This document shows positions 34,946 to 43,864 of a stretch of DNA of 64,000 bases, one piece after another. Made by a program: the position numbers and the translations under genes. Origin of the DNA: SVQP01 sp045658965 (GTDB taxonomy: Bacteria > Bacillota > Clostridia > Oscillospirales > CAG-272); NCBI GenBank assembly GCA_045658965.1, contig JAZOVZ010000106.1, forward strand, positions 1 to 64,000. Reading direction: 5' to 3'. Numbering within the stretch: position 1 is the stretch's first letter; each line of letters opens with the position of its first letter. The notes under the pieces were generated by a model, which saw nothing but the letters and a program-made list of their open reading frames with translations, ran no database searches and was not told where the DNA came from.

Positions 34946-35293
34946 TTACTTCTCGTTTTCGCGCAGTTGATTCTCAAGCGCTTGGATCATTTGCTTGATT
35001 TCTGCCCTCTCCGAATCGGTCAAGTTGTCTTTCACATTTTTAGGATATGCAGTAATCAAAAAAATCTTCTCATAAACTTCAAAATCCACATATATGACCC
35101 GAACGCTTCCACTCTTCCCTCTTTGCTCAAAAGCGAATCTCATTTTCCGAACGCCGCCCGTTCCTTTCATAACCGCACCGACCTTGGGATCTGACAACAA
35201 TTCTTCCTGTAATCTTCTCAAATCATCATCGCTAAGCCCCATTTCTTTCCATCTGGAACGAAAAATCGGCAGTTCTACAAATATTCTTGTCAT
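34946..35293 (-). CDS. RelE/HigB-type toxin
   Basis: A 115-residue RelE-superfamily protein, probably an mRNA interferase cutting at the ribosome. The fold is seen in the order FVELPIFRSRW, LQEELLSDPKVG, GTGGVRKMRFA and GKSGSVRVIYVDF, then IFLITAYPKNVKDNLTDSE. The Arg and Tyr/Lys positions fit the HigB2/RelE group. The order is toxin first, antitoxin second, as in hig operons. Its own promoter lies 34 nt upstream. Confidence 0.88.
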   Translation of the reverse strand: MTRIFVELPIFRSRWKEMGLSDDDLRRLQEELLSDPKVGAVMKGTGGVRKMRFAFEQRGKSGSVRVIYVDFEVYEKIFLITAYPKNVKDNLTDSERAEIKQMIQALENQLRENEK

Positions 35294-35326
35294 ATGTATC
35301 TCCTGTGATTCTGAGTTTGTATACTT

Positions 35327-35355
35327 ATTATACCCTATTTAATAGGGTTTGTCAA
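35327..35355 (-). promoter_or_regulatory. TA promoter with operator filling the spacer
   Basis: On the minus strand TTGACA and TATAAT are 17 bp apart. The spacer contains the perfect palindrome ACCCTATTAAATAGGGT, which would place a bound repressor directly between the polymerase contacts. Confidence 0.88.
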
Positions 35356-35391
35356 TACCCATAATGAAACAATCATTTTGAAAAATAAATC

Positions 35392-35420
35392 TTTACAAAT
35401 GTGAAATTATATGTTATAAT
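35392..35420 (+). promoter_or_regulatory. Promoter of the DUF2079 gene
   Basis: TTTACA and TATAAT separated by 17 bp end 37 nt before the GTG start; an AAAGGAGG site follows. Confidence 0.8.
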
Positions 35421-35457
35421 ATTGTGATTATGCCCATGCGCGAAAGGAGGCGGTGAC

Positions 35458-37221
35458 GTGAAGAAACAAAAAACGGCAGAAAGTACGCAAAGTAAATACG
35501 TTCTGCCCATATTCGCAGCCCTTTGCGCGCTGTTTGGCAGCGGTGCCGTCATCGGCATCACGTTGCTCTCAAGCCCTGCGCTGCAGTGGCGTTTGATCAC
35601 CGCGCTGCTCCCGGGATATGCCGTTTGCTTTGCGATCGTATTTCTCGTGGTACTGGGCTACGGCTCGATCTATAAGCCCATCGCCTACCTGACGCTCCCC
35701 GTGCTCTGCCTTGTCTGCGGTGTGCGCACGACCTTTCTGTCCGCGCCATACGTCAGCCCCTTGGCAATCGCGTCGGTCTTTGCGATCCTTTGCGCCGCCT
35801 CGATCGCGGCAAGCATTTGGGCGTTGCAAAAATTCCCCGAGCCTATCAAAAAATCGGGCAGAAAAATTCCCGCTGCGGTTTATACAGTCGCATGCACCGC
35901 GCTTGCAGCAGCACTTTCGCTTGCATTGTATATAGTCCTGTTACACAGTCGTCTGCAGAGTTTGCAAACGGGTAACACCGAGGGGGCTGCCATCGGTCAG
36001 ATGCTGTATTTCATGCAACACAGCGGCAAGCCGTTTACCACGCTGCTGGCAGGCGAGCCGCAGAGTTATTTTGCTACCCAGTTCGCTCCCCTTTGGTATC
36101 TGATCTTACCCGTATATATGCTATCCGGGCAAAGCATGCTTGCCGTGGGCACGGCGCTTTACGCATTGATGCTGACCGCCCTTTTGCCCCTGTGGCGCAT
36201 TTGCCGCAGACACGCACTCACCCCTTGGCAGACCGCCGCTCTTTGCGCAGCGTGCGCGCTTTGCCCTTTAGTGATCGGCGGCAGCTCGTCGGGCGGTGCA
36301 CTCTCCATGCTCTCCCTGCCCCTGCTCTTATGGATCGCCGATGCATGCGACGGTAAGCACCCCTATCTTGCACTCATTCCTCTCTCCCTTTGCCTTTGCA
36401 TCGGGTTTGAGGTCAGCGTATGGACAAGCTTTATCTGCCTCTACCTTGCCCTTGGCGCACCTGCCGGACGCAGACGCGCGGGCATCGTTTGCACGGTCGC
36501 AGCGTTTGCCGCAACCGCTGTAACTGCCGTATATCTTGCCATTGCAGGCAGCCCCGTGATCACCGAGCTGTTTTCCGGCATTGGCTTGCAGGCAGGGCAA
36601 AAGCTGCTGTTCCTTATGCTGTTATTGGCGCCGTTTGCGCTTCTGCCCCTGCTTTGCAAGCAGAAAGGTGCACTCGTGCTTCTCTTCCCATTGGTACTGT
36701 TCCATCTGGTTGCAAACGCATCCGTTTACAGCGGCATATTCTGCACCTACGCATTCCCCGTCGTGGCAGCCGCCGCGCTGCTCTCGGTCAAGGGACTTGC
36801 AAGCCTGCGCACCGAGATCAAGGGCATTGCCCTTGCCCGCTTGCTCCCCGCGCTTGCGCTTTGTACCGCTATGCTGCTGGCAACGCCCTACGAGGCAACG
36901 CTGCGCAGTCTGTACGTTGATACCGACGAGCAAGCAGAAACCGACGCATCCCGCATGCATGAGCTGCTTGACGCGCTGCCCGAAAACGCTGCCGTGAGCG
37001 CATCCGACAGCTTGCTTGCCGCGCTGCACGACCGCACGTGGCTGTTCTCGCTGGACGCACAACCCGAAAGCCCCGCGACCAACGTGGTCATCATCGACCT
37101 GCGCGAGGAATTCACCACCTCGGACACCGAGCAATACGGCGTTGCATATTATCAATCGCTGGGATACACTTTGCGTGACGATCTTTCCCGCACGGGCATT
37201 CTTGCGGTGCTGTTCAAGTGA
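35458..37221 (+). CDS. DUF2079 polytopic membrane protein
   Basis: A 587-residue membrane protein with about 13 hydrophobic segments. The GTG start is set by AAAGGAGG 8 nt upstream. The N-terminus is basic. A large loop near residues 175-215 holds the DUF2079-like words GQMLYFMQHSGKPF and SYFATQFAPLWYLILPVY. The C-terminal 100 residues are soluble, with DALPENAAVSASDSLLAALHDR. DUF2079 proteins resemble the membrane part of GT-C glycosyltransferases, but no catalytic DD or DE motif is obvious here. It precedes prfB by 58 nt and may share its transcript. Confidence 0.8.
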   Translation: MKKQKTAESTQSKYVLPIFAALCALFGSGAVIGITLLSSPALQWRLITALLPGYAVCFAIVFLVVLGYGSIYKPIAYLTLPVLCLVCGVRTTFLSAPYVSPLAIASVFAILCAASIAASIWALQKFPEPIKKSGRKIPAAVYTVACTALAAALSLALYIVLLHSRLQSLQTGNTEGAAIGQMLYFMQHSGKPFTTLLAGEPQSYFATQFAPLWYLILPVYMLSGQSMLAVGTALYALMLTALLPLWRICRRHALTPWQTAALCAACALCPLVIGGSSSGGALSMLSLPLLLWIADACDGKHPYLALIPLSLCLCIGFEVSVWTSFICLYLALGAPAGRRRAGIVCTVAAFAATAVTAVYLAIAGSPVITELFSGIGLQAGQKLLFLMLLLAPFALLPLLCKQKGALVLLFPLVLFHLVANASVYSGIFCTYAFPVVAAAALLSVKGLASLRTEIKGIALARLLPALALCTAMLLATPYEATLRSLYVDTDEQAETDASRMHELLDALPENAAVSASDSLLAALHDRTWLFSLDAQPESPATNVVIIDLREEFTTSDTEQYGVAYYQSLGYTLRDDLSRTGILAVLFK

Positions 37222-37279
37222 CGCGCACGCCCATCTTCTCCGTAATAAAAAAATTCTATATAAAGGTTAGGTAAAAACA

Positions 37280-38386
37280 ATGATAGTTGCACTCGAAGAG
37301 GCAAGACTTGCCTTAGTGAATATGAGAGCGGACCTCAAGGAGCTTGGCGAGCAGCTCAAGATCGAGCAAGCGCGCGCCACGGTTGAGGAGCTGGAGCAGC
37401 AGACCTCCGATCCCGCTTTCTGGAACAACCAGGAAAAATCCTCCAAGGTTCTGCAGACCATCAAGCAGCAAAAGGACAAGATCGAAAGCTACGAGGCACT
37501 CTGCACCCGTCTTGAGGACGCGGTCGTGCTTGCAGAAATGGCGATCGACGAAAACGACGAAAGCTGCGTAGAGGAAGTGCAGAGCGAGCTTTCCGAGATC
37601 TCCGCAATCGCGGAAAAGAAGCGCACCGAGGTACTGCTCTCGGGCGAATACGACAGAAACAACGCCATCATTTCCTTCCACCCCGGTGCAGGCGGCACCG
37701 AGGCGCAGGACTGGTGCCAGATGCTTTACCGCATGATCAACCGCTGGTGCGAGGCGAACGGCTTTAAGGTCAAGCTGACCGACTGGCTGGACGGTGACGA
37801 TGCGGGTCTGAAATCCGCAACCATTTTCGTGGAGGGTGAGAACGCTTACGGCTTCTTAAAGAGCGAAAACGGCGTGCACAGACTTGTGCGCGTTTCCCCC
37901 TTTGACTCCGCAGGACGCAGACAGACCTCCTTTGCTTCCATCGAAGTTATGCCCGAGTTTGATAAGCTGGACGACGTAGTGGTACGCGAGGAGGATTACG
38001 ATTTCGTAACCTTCCACTCCAGCGGTGCGGGCGGTCAGAACATCAACAAGGTATCCTCCGCAGTTCGTCTGATCCACAAGCCTACGGGCATCGTAGTCGC
38101 TTGCCAGACCGAGCGTTCGCAGCTGCAGAACAAGGAAACCGCTATGCGCATGCTGAAATCCAAGCTCATGGAGATCAAGATCAAGGAAAGACTTGACACC
38201 ATTGACGAGATCAAGGGCAACAAGACCAAGATCGAGTGGGGCTCTCAGATCCGCTCCTACGTCTTCATGCCCTACACCTTGGTCAAGGACCTGCGCACCG
38301 GCTTTGAGACCGGTGACGTGGAAGCCGTGATGGACGGTGAGCTGGACGGCTTTATCAACGCTTATCTGAAGTCTATTTCTCAATAA
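37280..38386 (+). CDS. prfB: Peptide chain release factor 2
   Basis: Class I release factor recognising UGA and UAA (368 residues, normal). The stop-codon recognition tripeptide SPF is in RVSPFDSAGR near residue 201, and the peptidyl-hydrolysis GGQ loop is in SSGAGGQNINKVSSA near 250. The whole protein, including the region where many bacteria have an in-frame UGA and a programmed +1 shift (around residue 25), is read in one frame here, so that autoregulation is absent. The ribosome site is modest (AGG). nnr follows after 30 nt. Confidence 0.95.
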   Translation: MIVALEEARLALVNMRADLKELGEQLKIEQARATVEELEQQTSDPAFWNNQEKSSKVLQTIKQQKDKIESYEALCTRLEDAVVLAEMAIDENDESCVEEVQSELSEISAIAEKKRTEVLLSGEYDRNNAIISFHPGAGGTEAQDWCQMLYRMINRWCEANGFKVKLTDWLDGDDAGLKSATIFVEGENAYGFLKSENGVHRLVRVSPFDSAGRRQTSFASIEVMPEFDKLDDVVVREEDYDFVTFHSSGAGGQNINKVSSAVRLIHKPTGIVVACQTERSQLQNKETAMRMLKSKLMEIKIKERLDTIDEIKGNKTKIEWGSQIRSYVFMPYTLVKDLRTGFETGDVEAVMDGELDGFINAYLKSISQ

Positions 38387-38416
38387 AAACGCCGCAAAGG
38401 CACACGGGAGGCATTT

Positions 38417-40021
38417 ATGAAGACGATTTTCACCGCACAAAGAGCAAAAGCATCCGATCTTTACACCGTGACCAACTGCAACCTTTCCGATCAACAGCTG
38501 ATCCACGCTGCTGCCTGCGCTGTATTGGACACCATGCAAACAGAGAATTACGATCTGCGCAAGCCCTTGATCCTGTGTGGCAGCGGCAACAACGGTGCCG
38601 ACGGCTTTGAGCTGGCATGCCTGCTGCAAAAGGCAGGAGCCACCGCCAGGGTGCTGTATCTCGGTGCGCTTTACGAGCAGCCCGAAACCAAGAAGAAGCC
38701 CAAAAAGAAGGACGCTGCCGTGCCCGAGATCGATCCTGCGCTGATCGGCACGCCCAACAAGGAATGCATGAGCGAGGAATGCCTTTCTCACTACGAAAAG
38801 GCTTTGGCGCAAGGTATTCCCGTATTGACCGAGCTGCCTGCGGAAACAGACGAGGTTTCTCTGTTTGTAGACGCGGTTTACGGAACCGGCATGCACGGTG
38901 AGATCAAGGATGCGCGCGTATGCAATACCTTTGATGCCGTGAATGCAAGCGAGATCCCCGTCGTCGCGATCGACCTTCCCTCCGGCGTTGCCTGCGATAG
39001 CGGTGCCGTAGGCGCACACGCGCTGTGTGCTGCACACACCGTCACCATGCAGCACGCAAAGCCCGGTATTCTGCTCTATCCCGGTGCGGAATACGCAGGC
39101 AAGATCACGGTTGCCGACATCGGCATTGAAAACAATCCCACGCTGGAAGCTCCCACCGTGCAAGCCCTGCAGGACGAGGATCTTGACGCGCTGCTCCCTG
39201 CACGCCCCACGCGCTCCAACAAGGGCACGTTTGGCAAGGTGCTGATCGTGGGCGGTGCTCCCGGCATGGCAGGTGCCGTTTACCTTGCCGCTATGGCAGC
39301 ATATCGCGCAGGCGCAGGGCTGGTTGAAATTCTGACCCACACCAAAAATCGCATCATTCTGCAGCAGCTGGTTCCCGAAGCGGTGCTGAGCTGCTACGCA
39401 GACAAATCCAAGCTCAAAAAGGCGATCAAGACCTCTGTGCGCCAAGCCGACGCAATCGTGCTGGGCTGCGGAGCAGGTCGTTCCAAGCTGTCGGTCTTTA
39501 CCGTTAAGTACGTATTGAACAACGCAAAGGTACCCGTCGTGGTAGATGCCGACGCGCTCAACGTCATTGCAAATAAGCAGGGACTGCTCAAGGGCGTCAG
39601 CAAAAAGCAAAAGCCGCAGATCATCATCACCCCTCACCCCGTGGAAGCGGCAAGACTGCTTGGCAAAAAGACGGACGCAGACAAGGTGCTTGCCAACGTA
39701 GTCCTTACGGCAGAGCAGCTTTGCGACAAATACAAGGTGGGCGTGCTGCTCAAGGACGCGCACACGCTGATCCTCTCGCATGATAAGAATACCCGCTATA
39801 TCAATCTCTCGGGCGGCACCGCACTTGCGGGAGCAGGCTCGGGCGATATCCTCGCGGGATACATCGGCGGTCTGTGCGCAGCAGAGACCAATCAACTTCC
39901 CATCGCCACCACCGCAGCTCTTGCAGCATACATGCACGGCAAGGCAGGCGAGCGCGCCGAGGAAACGGTTGGCGCACGCGCCGCAATGGCAAGAGATATT
40001 CTGGACGGATTGAAAAAGTAA
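38417..40021 (+). CDS. nnr: Bifunctional NAD(P)H-hydrate epimerase / ADP-dependent dehydratase
   Basis: A two-domain repair enzyme for hydrated NADH and NADPH (534 residues). The N-terminal YjeF_N epimerase domain (about 1-230) has CGSGNNGADGFELA near 55 and VDAVYGTGMHG near 155. It carries a short Lys-rich insert (KKKPKKKD near 93-100) not usual in the family. The C-terminal ribokinase-like dehydratase domain (about 255-534) has VGGAPGMAGAVYLA, ITPHPVEAARLL and the catalytic GGTALAGAGSGDILAG near 475. A GGGAGG site precedes the ATG. It shares a transcript direction with prfB and is followed by a terminator. Confidence 0.93.
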   Translation: MKTIFTAQRAKASDLYTVTNCNLSDQQLIHAAACAVLDTMQTENYDLRKPLILCGSGNNGADGFELACLLQKAGATARVLYLGALYEQPETKKKPKKKDAAVPEIDPALIGTPNKECMSEECLSHYEKALAQGIPVLTELPAETDEVSLFVDAVYGTGMHGEIKDARVCNTFDAVNASEIPVVAIDLPSGVACDSGAVGAHALCAAHTVTMQHAKPGILLYPGAEYAGKITVADIGIENNPTLEAPTVQALQDEDLDALLPARPTRSNKGTFGKVLIVGGAPGMAGAVYLAAMAAYRAGAGLVEILTHTKNRIILQQLVPEAVLSCYADKSKLKKAIKTSVRQADAIVLGCGAGRSKLSVFTVKYVLNNAKVPVVVDADALNVIANKQGLLKGVSKKQKPQIIITPHPVEAARLLGKKTDADKVLANVVLTAEQLCDKYKVGVLLKDAHTLILSHDKNTRYINLSGGTALAGAGSGDILAGYIGGLCAAETNQLPIATTAALAAYMHGKAGERAEETVGARAAMARDILDGLKK

Positions 40022-40038
40022 ATATGACGCAAGAAAAA

Positions 40039-40056
40039 ACCGCTCGAACGAGCGGT
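40039..40056. terminator. Bidirectional terminator
   Basis: ACCGCTCG pairs with CGAGCGGT around AA. The stem has A-run and T-run flanks on both sides, so it serves nnr (plus) and the membrane gene ending at 40076 (minus). Confidence 0.9.
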
Positions 40057-40075
40057 TTTTTCTTATTTTATTCGA

Positions 40076-41263
40076 TTATTCCGGCACGTACCAATCGCCG
40101 TCGCTGAAGTACGCTTCCTCAATCGAACGCGCATCCAGAATCAGATTGCCGTCCTCGACCGCAATGCCTCCTCGGAAAGTCACGACCACAAGGTCTCCGA
40201 CGTCGATCATACCGCATTCCACACAACGTCTGATGCGAATATCCTCCAAGGACACGCGGAACACCATGCCTTCGCTCGGCTTGACGCACAGAATACTGTC
40301 ATCAATATACACGAATCCGTCCTTGATATCCACCACAGTGCCTGCCAACGTATATTCATAAGGCTCAAAGGATTTCTTGACCGAATTTGCCATGGCATAC
40401 TCGATGATCTTGCCCGCTGCCTCTTCACCGATCTCGTAAATATACGCATACTCAAACACGTTAGTCCGCAAGTATCCGTCCTTGGTAATATACATCACCT
40501 TTTTGTAAACGCCCAATCTATCCGAGGTCATGGTAAAGCTGAGATACTCGTCACTTCTCTGCCACTTGTCCGTATCCTCATACCGCTTTGCATCGTGGCA
40601 GGACGCAAGCACCTCCAGGATATATGCATCGTCGTCCAACGCATAATGCGTCTCGTTTCTGCCTTCGTGCTCGGTAAAGCGGTCAAGCTCCCACGCCTCG
40701 GAAAGGCCGTAGCGGTCGAACAGCTCACCAAGCGTTTCGGGCATATCCAGCAAAGCGTCTCTGCATTTGTAAACGTACCAATCTCCTTCCATCCCAACAG
40801 CGATCATGGCATCCTCGGAAACGCCGTCAATGCTGCGCACCTCAAAGCCCAGATAATTGCCGAGCTTATCGCCAAGATGTCTTGTTTGTACCGTATTACC
40901 GCTTGAATCGTAGCTCTTGAAATTCCAAAGAACCACGTTGTGCTTTTCAGACGCTGTCAGATACTCGTCCGCCCAAATCACGCCCATCTCACTACTTGCA
41001 ACAGAGCTGTACTTATAGTGACGCTTGAGGTCTCCCATGGATATCACCTTACCCGTCGGGTAATACCCCTCGGGCAGCACATCGTCATCCAGCATCAAAG
41101 GCACGACGATCATGCCTGCCACAATGATGACGCAAAGGCAAGCGGCTGTCAGTATGCTCCACTTAAACCATGGCTGCTTTGCCCTTCTTCTTTCCTTGGC
41201 AGACGCGCTCACGAGATCCGCATCGATCTCGCCCATTGCTTCTGCAATCTTGGGTATTTTCAT
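40076..41263 (-). CDS. Single-pass membrane protein, probable anti-sigma partner
   Basis: A 395-residue protein with a short cytoplasmic N-terminus (IAEAMGEIDADLVSASAKERRR, basic before the membrane), one membrane helix near residues 34-58 and a large extracytoplasmic part that I do not recognise. The start overlaps the sigma factor stop by 4 nt (ATGA), so translation is coupled. This layout is common for Clostridia ECF anti-sigma or sensor proteins with an outside domain. No zinc anti-sigma motif (HxxxCxxC) is present in the N-terminus. The anti-sigma role is inference from position and topology. Confidence 0.7.
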   Translation of the reverse strand: MKIPKIAEAMGEIDADLVSASAKERRRAKQPWFKWSILTAACLCVIIVAGMIVVPLMLDDDVLPEGYYPTGKVISMGDLKRHYKYSSVASSEMGVIWADEYLTASEKHNVVLWNFKSYDSSGNTVQTRHLGDKLGNYLGFEVRSIDGVSEDAMIAVGMEGDWYVYKCRDALLDMPETLGELFDRYGLSEAWELDRFTEHEGRNETHYALDDDAYILEVLASCHDAKRYEDTDKWQRSDEYLSFTMTSDRLGVYKKVMYITKDGYLRTNVFEYAYIYEIGEEAAGKIIEYAMANSVKKSFEPYEYTLAGTVVDIKDGFVYIDDSILCVKPSEGMVFRVSLEDIRIRRCVECGMIDVGDLVVVTFRGGIAVEDGNLILDARSIEEAYFSDGDWYVPE

Positions 41264-41817
41264 ACTTCAATTCCCTCCTTAGTCAAATGCTCCTTGAGCT
41301 TTTCTCGGGTGTGATACAGCATGCTCTTGACCTTGCTTTGGCTAAAGCCGTAGCGTTTTGCAATGTCCGCAACCGAATCAAAGAAATAATACTTGCGGAT
41401 AAACACATCGCGCACCTGCTCGCTCTGCTGGCGTAAAAACGCGCTGATCGCGGCAGACACCTCGCCCTCGCGTCCGCTCACCGCCTCGTCGGGCAGTATT
41501 TCCTCCAGCTCGGACAGCGATACCGTCAGCTCTCTGCTGCACTTTTGCCGTGTTACGGCACGCAGGCGTTTGAGAGAGACGTTACGCACCACGCGGCACA
41601 CAAATGCGCAAAGATCATCGGGGCGTGCGGGCGGAATGGCATTCCAAACGCCCACGTACGCATCGTTGACGCATTCCTCGGCATCCTGCGCGTTACCCAA
41701 AATATTACGGGCAATGTTTTGGCACAGCTTGCCGTATTTGGTCTGTGTTTCGCCTATCGCGCGCTCGTCCCGCGCAAAGTACAGCTCTATGACGTTATGA
41801 TCGTCTATATTGCGCAT
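41260..41817 (-). CDS. ECF-type RNA polymerase sigma factor
   Basis: A sigma-70 family factor of 185 residues. The ATG at 41817 follows AGGAGG by 6 nt. Region 2 is near 20-90 (YGKLCQNIARNILGNAQDAEECVNDAYVGVW read in parts, then VVRNVSLKRLR), and region 4 is near 125-180 (RDVFIRKYYFFDSVADIAKRYGFS). It has no conserved C-terminal extension. It is translated just before a single-pass membrane protein that may control it. Target promoters are not identifiable. Confidence 0.9.
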   Translation of the reverse strand: MRNIDDHNVIELYFARDERAIGETQTKYGKLCQNIARNILGNAQDAEECVNDAYVGVWNAIPPARPDDLCAFVCRVVRNVSLKRLRAVTRQKCSRELTVSLSELEEILPDEAVSGREGEVSAAISAFLRQQSEQVRDVFIRKYYFFDSVADIAKRYGFSQSKVKSMLYHTREKLKEHLTKEGIEV

Positions 41818-42019
41818 GCTCTCACCTCCTGTAATGTAAAGTCTGAAAGGCGCCCTCACCTATACAGTACCCTTTTCGGGCTGCTTGGTTGCAAAGCAAG
41901 AGAATATTTTTTCAAAATCCTACCCAATTTCATTAAGGGGCAGGGTCATTAACTTTGCCCTTTTCTTGTACAATTAAGTCTATGAATTTGATTAGTTTTG
42001 CAGGAAGAAATCCGTTTTG

Positions 42020-42352
42020 GTGAGGGAGCGTCCGCGTGATGCACCTCATCCACCGCAACCGCGTCGATCATTTCGCGGATGCTCCGCGAAATATCTCTCC
42101 GCTGCGGTCCCCCTTCCCCAGCGGGGCAAGGCTTATTTCAGTTGCCCTTATCGATAAAAACGAGCAAGACGGAAGCAATCTTACCTTTACCGTAACGGTC
42201 AACCTAACAAAGCGGATGCGCGCAGAAAGCCTTGCCCCGCTGGGGAAGATATTTGCAAGCAAATTAGACCGCAGCGGAAGCAGAAACGAGCAGCGCGAGT
42301 TTCAATGACGCGGTTGCGGTGGATGAGGTGCATCATATGGACGCTCTTTCAC
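42020..42352. repeat. MITE-like element with 46-bp terminal inverted repeats
   Basis: The ends 42020-42065 and 42307-42352 are inverted copies sharing ATGCACCTCATCCACCGCAA and ACCGCGTC, with a few mismatches outside. Inside, 'ccccagcggggcaaggct' (about 42117) pairs with 'agccttgccccgctgggg' (about 42228). No gene is supported. A truncated relative lies at 47678-47915. Confidence 0.75.
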
Positions 42353-42412
42353 ATCTTCGTAAATGCAAAAGGAGCTGAGTAGATGACTCAGCCCCTACGG
42401 TTCATTTGCCTG

Positions 42413-43864
42413 TTACGACCGCTTGACGTTGATCTTGAGCAGCTCGTCGACCGTATCGTTATCAATGACCTCGTTGGCTGCCGCACCTGCATAGCGGGCG
42501 GTCTGGTAGACCTCAAACAGCATCTTTTCGTCATCCTCGATGGCGATCTCCTGTCCGATCTCCTGCGGGGTCTGATGATACTTGACGCGATAGCCCTGCT
42601 TGATACGGCGGATCATGTAGTCAACGAAAATGAAGCGCACGCGCGCGGCGTTATCGGGCAGCTCGTGCCATTTTGCCTCGTTGCGCAGCTTTTTGGCTTT
42701 TTTTGCCTTGGTCGGCTTATCCACGTAGACAAAGCTCTTTTCATCCTTGCCCTTGAGTCTTTGCTTGCCGATAGAAATGCCCACAAGCCCCAGCACGCGG
42801 TCCAGTGCCTTGACCACCGGCTTTGCCACGCGTTTGCCGATCTCCAAGGCTTTGAGTGCCATTTTGCGCTTGAGAGAGGGACTGAGCATGCGGAAAAATT
42901 GCACAATGGCAAACACCGCACCCACAATGACCATCACTACGCAAAGTCCGCGGATCTTATCTCCGTGCAGCCTTAAAAAATCGTTTTCGGGATCAATGCG
43001 GCTTGCCGCAAAGAAGGCAGAGCCCCAAAGTCCCGTGCCGCACACGACCAAGCCCACAAGTCCTGCGATCAGTCGCTTTTTGTTGATGGTGCGCCAGATC
43101 TCGGCATAATCCACGCCGCTGACGCTGTCCTCGGCACGTGCGCGCTTTTTGCGCACGATCTCGGTTTGCGGGGCGTCGTCATCCCTTACGGGAGCGTTTC
43201 CCTTATGCGGGGCGTCGAGGACGTCGCCCCCTACCTTTTTGGATCTTGATCTGTATTTGGACGCAGCCTTACGGCACTTTTGAGAGAGCTGCGCGCTGTC
43301 GGAATATGCGGAGATCTGCTCAAAGATCTCGGCAGCCTCCTCGTATTCGGGTCCCGACTGCGCTGCCGTGTACAGCTCGACAGCCGCCCTGTACGCACAC
43401 TCGGTATAGTGCTTGCCGTAACGCTCGGCAAGATCGCGGGAATCCTTATATCCCTTGATCTTGTTCATCTTGAAATACGCCTCGCGCATATCCTGCCAGC
43501 GTCCCTCGCATTGCTCGTACAGCGCAATCGCCTCGGCATAGCACAAAGCCGTCGCCTTGGCTTTATACGTACGCGCCCACTCGCGCGCATCCATATAGTC
43601 CGAGATCTGCGCCAATACGGCTGCCGCCTCGAAATAATCCTCGCTGGTTAAATCCTCGCGGGATGCAAAATCCTCACGGTATTCGCGGTACGCCCCCGCA
43701 GACGCGGCACGCACGCATTTTGTGTAATAGGTGGACGCTTCCTTGAAGTTTTCCAGCTCGTGAAACTGCTTGGCAAGCTCCAAAAATTCGCGCCAGGTGG
43801 AGGTACCGGCAAACCGATGCATCAGCTCGGTATAGCGCAGGTTCATTTGTGCTTCACTCGCCAT
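42413..43864 (-). CDS. TPR-like repeat protein with two membrane helices
   Basis: A 483-residue protein. Residues about 1-205 are helical repeats with short TPR/Sel1-like words (FLELAKQFHELENFKEA, AAAVLAQISDY). A hydrophilic linker follows. Two membrane helices lie near 262-285 and 303-325, and a basic cytoplasmic tail continues to the end. It overlaps the end of the DUF58 gene by 11 nt and belongs to the MoxR-DUF58 operon. The linker near 210-225 (VGGDVLDAPHKGN) is encoded by a palindromic intergenic-type repeat inserted in frame. Partner or scaffold of the MoxR system is inference. Confidence 0.7.
   Translation of the reverse strand: MASEAQMNLRYTELMHRFAGTSTWREFLELAKQFHELENFKEASTYYTKCVRAASAGAYREYREDFASREDLTSEDYFEAAAVLAQISDYMDAREWARTYKAKATALCYAEAIALYEQCEGRWQDMREAYFKMNKIKGYKDSRDLAERYGKHYTECAYRAAVELYTAAQSGPEYEEAAEIFEQISAYSDSAQLSQKCRKAASKYRSRSKKVGGDVLDAPHKGNAPVRDDDAPQTEIVRKKRARAEDSVSGVDYAEIWRTINKKRLIAGLVGLVVCGTGLWGSAFFAASRIDPENDFLRLHGDKIRGLCVVMVIVGAVFAIVQFFRMLSPSLKRKMALKALEIGKRVAKPVVKALDRVLGLVGISIGKQRLKGKDEKSFVYVDKPTKAKKAKKLRNEAKWHELPDNAARVRFIFVDYMIRRIKQGYRVKYHQTPQEIGQEIAIEDDEKMLFEVYQTARYAGAAANEVIDNDTVDELLKINVKRS
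43207..43235. repeat. Palindromic repeat inside a coding region
   Basis: Reads GTAGGGGGCGACGTCCTCGA then CGCCCCGC on the minus strand, the same hairpin family as the intergenic copy at 48704-48733. It is read in frame by the TPR membrane gene. Confidence 0.75.

Noticed and set aside
37856..39937. Minus-strand open frame of 693 codons
   Set aside because: Antisense to prfB and nnr, whose catalytic motifs are clear on the plus strand.
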